In this document: positions 26,409-31,593 of the stretch, piece after piece
Position numbering within the stretch: the stretch's first letter is position 1
Layout of the letters: each line of letters opens with the position of its first letter
IMG/VR virus record: IMGVR_UViG_3300036770_003300
Span: 1 to 31,593 of that record
Direction: 5' to 3' (one strand)
Length of the DNA stretch: 31,593 bases
Origin: a virus
Translations under genes and position numbers: made by a program
The notes under the pieces: generated by a model
The model's database searches: none
What the model saw: the letters and a program-made list of their open reading frames with translations, nothing else
Told to the model about the DNA's origin: nothing

Positions 26409-26772
26409 AATATTCCTTATATTTTATAATAATTGTTCTCTGTTGTGCTATTAAATTCCTCACCTCGGCCATCGTCATGGCAAGTTCTTCATATCCTACA
26501 TCTGTCAATCCAATGAGTACTAGATCAACATTTTTTTCTTTTAATTTATTAAAAACCTCGTCAGCATTCTCAGGTGTGATTATGAACCATTCAAACTCTC
26601 GGCCCTTCAATGGTTTTGGATCGGGGAGATCGAGGCGTGACCGTTCGATAGGTTTTGAAACTATTTCTACGGGCTTTACATCTGTCTTAGAAAACAGACC
26701 AAGGCCAGGAAAAGCGCACCCGCTAAGGAGTAACAGACTTATAACTAGGGTCGATGAGCGAAGGACATTCAC
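26365..26772 (-). CDS. o-spanin-like lipoprotein overlapping the i-spanin gene, 135 aa
   Basis: N-terminal lipobox LLLLSGC (Cys 19) marks an outer-membrane lipoprotein. The domain FEWFIITPENADEVFNKLKEK and then VLIGLTDVGYEELAMTMAEVR, followed by a C-terminal helix, is often found beside Rz-like genes in T4-like aquatic phages. The gene starts inside the end of the i-spanin gene (50-base overlap, 26723-26772), a geometry usual for spanin pairs. Outer-membrane disruption during lysis is inferred from that geometry, not from a conserved spanin fold. Confidence 0.8.
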   Translation of the reverse strand: MNVLRSSTLVISLLLLSGCAFPGLGLFSKTDVKPVEIVSKPIERSRLDLPDPKPLKGREFEWFIITPENADEVFNKLKEKNVDLVLIGLTDVGYEELAMTMAEVRNLIAQQRTIIIKYKEYYEPTREESKPADSK

Positions 26773-27205
26773 GGTTTGCCTCGGTTGGGGATTTTGCTTG
26801 TTTTTCTTTATCGTTCAAAGGAGCACCTGAAGCAAGTTCTAGACATCTGATAACATTAGATGTTCCGCGATTAATTAATTTCTCAGTAACCGCTGGTTTA
26901 GTTGCAGCAAATACTCCAAAATCTCGGTTACCTTTGTTAAACTTATTTGAGAGATTATTTACATCTTCCTGTTGTTTAGCAACGGTCTCCTGTAGACTTT
27001 TATTTATATTTTGTATCTGTTCTACATCTTTTTTTGTTCTCTCGATTACTTCCTGTTGTTCTACAATAGCTTTCTCTAATTGAACATTATTTAATTCAGA
27101 TACTGCCAATGCTGCCTTTAGATTGACTATATAGTACAGGCCACCGCCGACTGCTGCGATGATTATTAATATAATAAGATATTTGATTGCCGAAAATATT
27201 CCCAT
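26723..27205 (-). CDS. i-spanin-like (Rz-type) inner-membrane protein, 160 aa
   Basis: Residues 8-28 (KYLIILIIIAAVGGGLYYIV) form one membrane span, followed by a long coiled coil (about 32-90, VSELNNVQLEKAIVEQQEVI and on) and a Pro-rich end with Cys residues (VIRCLELASGA, RECPSLID) that could form disulfides. This is the layout of an inner-membrane spanin. No good Shine-Dalgarno precedes the ATG; instead a TATAAATA motif ends four bases upstream (see 27210-27217). Confidence 0.84.
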   Translation of the reverse strand: MGIFSAIKYLIILIIIAAVGGGLYYIVNLKAALAVSELNNVQLEKAIVEQQEVIERTKKDVEQIQNINKSLQETVAKQQEDVNNLSNKFNKGNRDFGVFAATKPAVTEKLINRGTSNVIRCLELASGAPLNDKEKQAKSPTEANRECPSLIDPSYKSVTP

Positions 27206-27209
27206 ACTT

Positions 27210-27217
27210 TATTTATA
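27210..27217 (-). promoter_or_regulatory. TATAAATA motif directly before the i-spanin start
   Basis: An exact T4-type late promoter octamer ends four bases before the ATG at 27205 and overlaps the ThyX stop codon. Used as a normal late promoter, its transcript would begin at or within the start codon, so it is either fortuitous or another start with no leader. Confidence 0.4.
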
Positions 27218-27869
27218 AATCCCCAATGTTTTCTGCGAGGGGAAATACAGAAGCAATCACTTTTGCGCATTCTTTGGCGATTTTCATGTGCTCTTTTTGG
27301 GTACCATTTGAGGATCGTAACTCAATATAATGAATCCAAGAACGAAGTGTTCCTGCGACATAGAGTCGGCTCATTGTCAATCCCTCAGGCAATACTGCTC
27401 TAGCTTGCTCCTTGGCAATGCCATTTATTACCGCCCAATTATACGCAGTCCTTGCGGCATTGATTACATACTCTTGATGCTTTTCCCACTCTTTCTGTAA
27501 GGAATCATCATTAGTTTCAATACTATTCTGTCTATTCTTAGTATCCTGAAGTCTAGCTTCTCTAACTACAAACTCTAATTCATCTACCGGATTAGCATAT
27601 CTCTGGCTAAATTCCTGAAATGAAAAAGAGCGATGGCGCAAGATCTGCCGGGCGATATCTCGGGTGGTCTCGATGCCCAGAGTCAAATGCACCATCTCCA
27701 AAGGGGACCAATGTTTATTCTTAATTAAGTACTTAATGAGTTTCTCAGATGTCTCATGGTTCATCTGATTGGAAGGATTAGATACCCGAGCACAAAATGC
27801 TACGAGCTCCGTCATATTTTCCGCAAAGTATTCTGCGGGTTGCGTGTATGATATTAGTTCTACTTTCAA
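27213..27869 (-). CDS. thyX: FAD-dependent thymidylate synthase ThyX, 218 aa
   Basis: It converts dUMP to dTMP using FAD, methylene-tetrahydrofolate and NADPH. The defining motif RHRSFSFQEFSQRY (Arg 78 to Tyr 91) fits the ThyX signature R-H-R-x-x-S-x-Q-x-x-S-x-R-Y. The later TLRSWIHYIELRSSNGTQKE stretch (about 174-193) fits the conserved dUMP-binding Arg region. Size is typical. It works downstream of dCMP deaminase (22066-22584) in the pyrimidine route. The gene overlaps its upstream neighbour by 4 bases. Confidence 0.96.
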   Translation of the reverse strand: MKVELISYTQPAEYFAENMTELVAFCARVSNPSNQMNHETSEKLIKYLIKNKHWSPLEMVHLTLGIETTRDIARQILRHRSFSFQEFSQRYANPVDELEFVVREARLQDTKNRQNSIETNDDSLQKEWEKHQEYVINAARTAYNWAVINGIAKEQARAVLPEGLTMSRLYVAGTLRSWIHYIELRSSNGTQKEHMKIAKECAKVIASVFPLAENIGDL

Positions 27870-28567
27870 TCCCAGAGTCCCCTAAAATATTTTCCAAAGA
27901 GTCGCAATCCATTGTCGATGCGGTCCTGTTCTTTCTGCCAACCTTCGTGGTCAAACTCGCTAGTATGGTCAGGGCCAGGAACCATCTTGAACAGGGTTGC
28001 CTTTCCGTTTTCGTCCCACTCGCATGCCTCGCGCTTCATATCAAACTTGCCGCTATGATACTTGGCCTCCCAATCGTTGCCAAAGGATTCGAAAGCGAAG
28101 ATCATCTCATCCAACACCCAGTTCCATCGGGCATGGACATCTCCCTGACCCTCTTTCGCTTCATGTTCTCGGTAGAAGTCAAATGTCTTTTGTTCATCCC
28201 ATTCCTCTGTTGAGGTAGTTCGAAGATGTTCGGGCACGTCCTCCATATCTACCTGATGCGAACCATGCTGGGTTTCCTTCAGTTGCTTGAGCATGGGAAG
28301 CACGATCAAGGCAAGCGTGGAGTCCATGTTCCAGGTATCATACTGGTCGATCTTTACATAATTGATTTTAGGATGTACGAAGTCTAAGAACTTCTGCCAA
28401 CCCAGGCAGACTGGTTCTAACCGTTTGACCCACTTCTCGTATTTGTTGTTTGGATCGTCATCGAGATTGAAGATCGCGTCCTTGTCCTTCTCCCAGAAGC
28501 AGACTTTCTCGAGGATAGTGTAGGGCGAGAGCCAATGATTCCTATAATTACTCAGATATACTTTCAT
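27866..28567 (-). CDS. conserved T4-like phage protein of unknown function, 233 aa
   Basis: Signature segments: VKIDQYDTWNMDSTLALIVLP (about 91-111), MLKQLKETQHGSHQVDMEDVP, and WNWVLDEMIFAFE; the end is RIDNGLRLFGKYFRGLWD. This is one of the most frequent conserved proteins in T4-like aquatic phage genomes (from memory), with no known function. It is acidic and aromatic-rich. The ATG overlaps the preceding gene by 20 bases and follows a 6-codon ORF (28564-28584) whose leader resembles the sigma70 leaders elsewhere. Confidence 0.87.
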   Translation of the reverse strand: MKVYLSNYRNHWLSPYTILEKVCFWEKDKDAIFNLDDDPNNKYEKWVKRLEPVCLGWQKFLDFVHPKINYVKIDQYDTWNMDSTLALIVLPMLKQLKETQHGSHQVDMEDVPEHLRTTSTEEWDEQKTFDFYREHEAKEGQGDVHARWNWVLDEMIFAFESFGNDWEAKYHSGKFDMKREACEWDENGKATLFKMVPGPDHTSEFDHEGWQKEQDRIDNGLRLFGKYFRGLWD

Positions 28568-29027
28568 CGTTTTGTTCTTTCCATGTTGTTACATTACGGA
28601 AGATTTGGTCTTTATTCCAATCTAGGAAGTAGGATTCATCCTTGCGGAATATGTCCACGATTTCATCCTCGGTCACTACTCGATGAGACACGATGGTTTC
28701 GCCCAAATGCTTTTGAGTGAACTCTTTCGCTTCTTCCATCGTGACAGTATCGAGCGCCCAGTCTTCCTTGGGTCGTCCAAATTGATCGATACCGGTAGGC
28801 ACTTCAACGACATACCGTTGACGGAACTGGCTGATGGTCTCGACCAGCACAAATTGCGTCTCTTCTTTCTTCTTGGTCATAGTGTAAGATCCATCTTTGT
28901 TATCTTGCCAGTTCAAAGTATCTCCTGGCTTGAATCCAGATGCTTCTAGCATCTCATCCGTAAATTCGATGAAGTACTCATCGGTATCTTTGTTATACTG
29001 CACGGGTAAAGTCCATCGTTTATTCAT
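28548..29027 (-). CDS. AbrB/SpoVT-like N-domain protein, 159 aa
   Basis: The first ~50 residues (MNKRWTLPVQYNKDTDEYFI, then FTDEMLEASGFKPGDTLNWQ and GSYTMTKK) follow the swapped-hairpin AbrB pattern of a small DNA-binding or structural domain; here it is longer than a usual antitoxin AbrB domain. The rest is a charged helical region with VTMEEAKEFTQKHLGETIV and VVTEDEIVDIFRKD. Such proteins are regular companions of the next gene in aquatic T4-like phages. Function unknown; DNA binding is possible. Confidence 0.8.
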   Translation of the reverse strand: MNKRWTLPVQYNKDTDEYFIEFTDEMLEASGFKPGDTLNWQDNKDGSYTMTKKKEETQFVLVETISQFRQRYVVEVPTGIDQFGRPKEDWALDTVTMEEAKEFTQKHLGETIVSHRVVTEDEIVDIFRKDESYFLDWNKDQIFRNVTTWKEQNDESISE

Positions 29028-29626
29028 TATTTCCTCACTAAAGAAAAATTTGCAGATAGGGTTACTCTATTTTCAGAACTTAAATTTTTACTAACCATAT
29101 GCGGAGTATTGCTTCTAAATAATACTAGATTCGATTCTTCTGGAACTATGCTATAACTAGAAAAATTCGCCGGAGTCATTTCATCGTATTTTGGAGTATA
29201 CATATCGGAAAAATAATTGTTACTTAAAAATATGGTATTGCCGCTATTTTTGGTTACCTTTACATAATATACCATACTAAAATGACTATTAGGGTGTATA
29301 TGATATTCTTGAAAAGAACCAGGAATACCTAGATTTATCCAAGCATCGTCCCAAACAACTTTATGAGTTTTTAATCCAAATTCTTCAGCAAAACATAAAA
29401 CTTTGGTTTCTATTATATTTTTTAGATTAAAAAAATTACTATCTTTTTTCAGACAATAATCGCACATCAATGTACTAAAAGTATCGCAAGGCCATTGTAA
29501 ATGAAAATCCTTACTAGATTTAGTATCCTTTAACTCCAATACTTTATTATAAAGGTATTCATTGGTTTTATCAAATCCATTTAAATGTTCTTTAAAAACA
29601 ATTTCCATAAACATTATGGATATCAT
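29027..29626 (-). CDS. 2OG-Fe(II) oxygenase-like protein, 199 aa
   Basis: Residues 105-121 (FQEYHIHPNSHFSMVYYV) contain the H-x-H-P segment, with a later His 176 in FRSNTPHMVSK and Arg 187 (SSENRVTLS). This order matches the phage-rich 2OG-Fe(II) oxygenase group that uses a double-stranded beta-helix with two His, an acid and an Arg for 2-oxoglutarate; the acid is not obvious here because the residue after the first His is Ile. Substrate unknown. The first ATG (29626) fits AAGAGGTG upstream, and the gene is 1 base after the primase stop. Confidence 0.83.
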   Translation of the reverse strand: MISIMFMEIVFKEHLNGFDKTNEYLYNKVLELKDTKSSKDFHLQWPCDTFSTLMCDYCLKKDSNFFNLKNIIETKVLCFAEEFGLKTHKVVWDDAWINLGIPGSFQEYHIHPNSHFSMVYYVKVTKNSGNTIFLSNNYFSDMYTPKYDEMTPANFSSYSIVPEESNLVLFRSNTPHMVSKNLSSENRVTLSANFSLVRK

Positions 29627-30649
29627 TTAACACCTCTTCCATTCTGTAAATTTAATTTTTGCCTGAAGCCCATTAAAAGTATTTTGGTTAATCAATTTTA
29701 GTGGGTCTTTTCCTGCAAGGACAATATCATTTATATCTTTAGAATCTAAGTTCTGAGGCCATATAACCACATTATAATTGCTATCGATCACTTTGTCAAG
29801 CAATTTACATACTTCTTTATTCCTGGGCTGGTTATCAAAAATTACGACCATATTTTCTTTTGGTATGTCCAGGGACTGAAGTTTGCCAAAAGTTGTTCCT
29901 GATACTGCTATGGAATTCGGAAGGAATAAACTATCAATTGGTCCCTCAGTAACATATATCTTTTTGGTTTTATCTATGGCATCCAAACCAAACACTAATA
30001 GGTTATCCTCTTTTATTTTTATGGTAACATATCGAAGTGTTTCATTCCTAAGAGCTCTGCACGTCGCCCCCGTTAACTGACCATTAGAGTCAAAGAACGG
30101 TATGACCAGCCTAGGCTCAATCGTTTTTATTTGATCTTTGTAGGATTGGTTTAATTGTACTATATCCTTTATGTTTTCAATATAGTATAGCCGACTAAAT
30201 GCTGACCTAGGTATCTTTCTTTTTAAACAGAACTCCACTGCCTCATTAGTATCGGGCAAGGTATCCAACCTATCTAAGAGATCATCTATTAGCTTAGTTT
30301 TTGGTTTATTAAACTTAGGTTCTTCCATTACAAAAGAATTGGCAGACTTTTGGTGTGGCTTATTTAGAGGTAAGCCTTCGCTATATCTTTCAAGGACATA
30401 CTGACCATATAAAGATTGATTCAAATTTTTAAGAAATGTGCCAAAGTGCTGAGATGCACCGCAGTTATGGCACTTATAGAATAACTCATTTTTAACCGCG
30501 TAAAAGTAACCCCGGGCCTTATTCTTTTTGGCTGAGGAGTCCCCGCAGATTATGCATCTGCAATTGTAGAGATTATCCTTCTTCTTTTTGAATAGGGGTA
30601 GTTGACTTCCGATCAAATTCAAATATTTTAAATCGACAAATAAAGACAA
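29627..30649 (-). CDS. DNA primase, T4 gp61/DnaG-like, 340 aa
   Basis: It makes RNA primers for lagging-strand synthesis with the replicative helicase. The N-terminal zinc finger is Cys 32-x2-Cys 35 (CRCIICGDS) with Cys 60-x2-Cys 63 (CHNCG). A Toprim domain follows: KIYVTEGPIDSLFLP (Glu 235, Asp 239) and MVVIFDNQPRNKE (Asp 272), with the usual second Asp of DxD replaced by Gln or Asn. The start is a TTG at 30649 with GGAG 7 bases upstream; a hairpin covers part of that site (30653-30671). Confidence 0.92.
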   Translation of the reverse strand: MSLFVDLKYLNLIGSQLPLFKKKKDNLYNCRCIICGDSSAKKNKARGYFYAVKNELFYKCHNCGASQHFGTFLKNLNQSLYGQYVLERYSEGLPLNKPHQKSANSFVMEEPKFNKPKTKLIDDLLDRLDTLPDTNEAVEFCLKRKIPRSAFSRLYYIENIKDIVQLNQSYKDQIKTIEPRLVIPFFDSNGQLTGATCRALRNETLRYVTIKIKEDNLLVFGLDAIDKTKKIYVTEGPIDSLFLPNSIAVSGTTFGKLQSLDIPKENMVVIFDNQPRNKEVCKLLDKVIDSNYNVVIWPQNLDSKDINDIVLAGKDPLKLINQNTFNGLQAKIKFTEWKRC

Positions 30650-30652
30650 TGT

Positions 30653-30671
30653 AAGACTCCTTTTGAGTCTT
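30653..30671 (-). promoter_or_regulatory. hairpin carrying the primase ribosome-binding site
   Basis: AAGACTC and GAGTCTT form a 7-bp stem with loop AAAAG; the Shine-Dalgarno AAGGAG runs from the loop into the 3' arm. It may be a translational control point for the TTG-started primase gene, and could also weakly terminate transcription from the gene before it. Confidence 0.5.
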
Positions 30672-30685
30672 TAATTATATAATAC

Positions 30686-31051
30686 TTAGAACAGTTTTTC
30701 TAGTCTTAAGTGAGCCAAAACATAACCAACAACAATCGCCCCGCCCATTATCATCCATTTCCATTTTTCGATGTGGCTTATCATTTTCTTTATTTCTTCA
30801 TTTTGCCTGTCAGAATCTTTGACATGCTCATCTAGTTTTTCCATGACCTTTTCATGTTTTATTTCAATATCCTCATGCAGGTCATCTCGCAGTTCGCTGA
30901 TTCGATGGTGTAGGGTATTATAGTTTGCTTCTATTTTGCCCTCGATCTTTTCAAGATTGTGGCTAATTCCTGAGACTTGAGTTTCCAGTACGGTCACCCT
31001 AGTCTCAGTATCTCTTGAATTGTCCCTTCCATTGGCCAGTTCTGCTGCCAT
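30686..31051 (-). CDS. coiled-coil protein with C-terminal membrane anchor, 121 aa
   Basis: Residues 15-95 form a continuous coiled coil (ETRVTVLETQVSGISHNLEK and on), followed by one hydrophobic span (WKWMIMGGAIVVGYVLAHL, about 97-116). The layout matches the XhlA/holin-associated type of phage proteins (long coiled coil, one C-terminal span). A lysis role is possible, although its position beside primase is not typical. Confidence 0.8.
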   Translation of the reverse strand: MAAELANGRDNSRDTETRVTVLETQVSGISHNLEKIEGKIEANYNTLHHRISELRDDLHEDIEIKHEKVMEKLDEHVKDSDRQNEEIKKMISHIEKWKWMIMGGAIVVGYVLAHLRLEKLF

Positions 31052-31053
31052 TC

Positions 31054-31290
31054 CTAAACCTTTCTAGGTTTACGCCCTCTTGAGGTTGTTGTTTTGACAG
31101 TAGTTGTTCTAGGTTTGCGAGTCTTTTTAGCAACTTCTTTGATCTCTTCCTTGACGTTCTCTACTATCTGCTCTGCATCCTTAAGATCAATTTTGCCATC
31201 ATTGTTCACATCTAATTTTTTAGGTTCTCGGCTGATGTAAAGTAATGCGACTACAACTACCGCAACGATTAAACCAAGTAATATATCCAT
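31054..31290 (-). CDS. membrane-anchored EF-hand-like protein with basic tail, 78 aa
   Basis: Residues 3-19 form a hydrophobic span (ILLGLIVAVVVVALLYI), followed by LDVNNDGKIDLKDAEQIVEN (about 26-45), an EF-hand/dockerin-type loop with D-x-N-x-D-G-x-I-x-x-x-D ligands at the right spacing for Ca2+. The rest is Lys/Arg-rich with Thr repeats (TTTVKTTTSRGRKPRK). A lone EF-hand on a membrane anchor is unusual in a phage; Ca2+ binding is inferred. Spacing to its neighbour is 3 bases. Confidence 0.82.
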   Translation of the reverse strand: MDILLGLIVAVVVVALLYISREPKKLDVNNDGKIDLKDAEQIVENVKEEIKEVAKKTRKPRTTTVKTTTSRGRKPRKV

Positions 31291-31292
31291 CT

Positions 31293-31592
31293 TTATCTCC
31301 TAAACATTGTATTTAATTTTCTATATTTCTTTTGAGCCTTCTTACTTACCGGAGGCTCATCTGGGGGTAATCCTGCAACCCCCGGCGTGACCGCAGCATT
31401 ATTTGCTGCCACGCCACCTACTGCACCCGCACCCATTTCTTCTGAAAACTGTTTGAACGTGAACAGTTTCTTTTCATTAAGTGCCGATTCGACGATCTGT
31501 ATTTCCTCGGTCAAATCATCCTTCATTTTATTTATAAAACGTAATTCTAAGTCTGTGGATTCTCTTTGCTGTTCGTAATCTTCTTTAATTAA
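31293..31592 (-). CDS. partial gene running off the window edge, at least 99 codons
   Basis: The frame stays open from the first in-frame ATG (31526) up to the window edge (31592), reading LIKEDYEQQRESTDLELRFINK before it. It is therefore likely that the true start lies outside. The visible part is helical and acidic (DDLTEEIQIVESALNEKKL), then Ala/Gly-rich (GAGAVGGVAANNAA), then Pro-rich and basic (SKKAQKKYRKLN). A scaffold-like or virion-assembly role is possible but not recognisable. Confidence 0.6.
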   Translation of the reverse strand, partial: LIKEDYEQQRESTDLELRFINKMKDDLTEEIQIVESALNEKKLFTFKQFSEEMGAGAVGGVAANNAAVTPGVAGLPPDEPPVSKKAQKKYRKLNTMFRR

Positions 31593-31593
31593 T

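Noticed and set aside
31529-31536. TATAAATA late-promoter octamer
   Set aside because: It is inside an open frame that continues to the window edge and leaves only two bases before the ATG, so it is unlikely to be a working promoter for that gene.

Overview
The window is a stretch of a tailed double-stranded DNA phage genome in which every supported gene lies on the minus strand, so transcription runs from high to low coordinates. The gene set points to a T4-like myovirus of a Gram-negative, probably aquatic, host. It has a DnaG/gp61-type primase, class I ribonucleotide reductase (NrdA and NrdB), ThyX, dCMP deaminase, glycine-rich tail fibres, a beta-propeller virion protein, spanin-like lysis proteins and an exact T4-type late promoter motif. 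Genes are small, packed tightly, and often overlap by 4 bases (ATGA). The longest stretch without a gene is about 200 bases (1688-1887). No tRNA, rRNA, CRISPR array, insertion sequence or integrase was seen.

Region by region, in transcription order. From 31.6 to 27.2 kb: a partial gene at the edge, an EF-hand membrane protein, a coiled-coil tail-anchored protein, primase, a 2OG-Fe(II) oxygenase-like protein, an AbrB-like protein, a conserved phage protein and ThyX. From 27.2 to 25.8 kb: an envelope/lysis cassette with an inner-membrane spanin candidate overlapped by a lipoprotein, a second lipoprotein and a small helical protein. From 25.7 to 21.2 kb: NrdA, NrdB, a secreted peptide, zinc-ribbon proteins, dCMP deaminase and a GIY-YIG nuclease. 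NrdAB, dCMP deaminase and ThyX together supply dNTPs, with dUMP converted to dTMP. From 21.2 to 15.4 kb: the host-contact module of a beta-propeller protein, three glycine-rich fibre-type proteins (one a miniature duplicate) and a small virion-type protein. From 15.3 to 13.3 kb: a 3-TM protein, a membrane-anchored SleB-type hydrolase and a glycosyltransferase. From 13.3 to 0 kb: an accessory/early region of more than 50 small genes, including an array of eight related MNERI/LIVREC genes at 6.9-10.6 kb.

The most unusual signal is in the promoters. Seven complete sigma70-type promoters (a TTGACA-like box, 17 bp, a TATAAT-like box) lie between 0.5 and 15.3 kb. In six of them a start codon begins exactly 7 nt downstream of the -10 hexamer, at the expected transcription start. 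Three start genes directly (two AUGAUG, one GUG), and three share a leader AAGAACATGGA that opens a tiny upstream ORF touching, or fused to, the real gene. Several promoters are preceded by a copied hairpin cassette that carries the last codons of a neighbouring gene. A three-armed, apparently bistable RNA element covers one ribosome-binding site.

Many short genes below 60 codons (for example 1018-1191, 1526-1687, 6083-6259, 9114-9230, 10588-10752, 11253-11414, 12814-12975 and 19319-19468) were found by reading the sequence and are listed. Functions for most of the small left-arm genes cannot be assigned.
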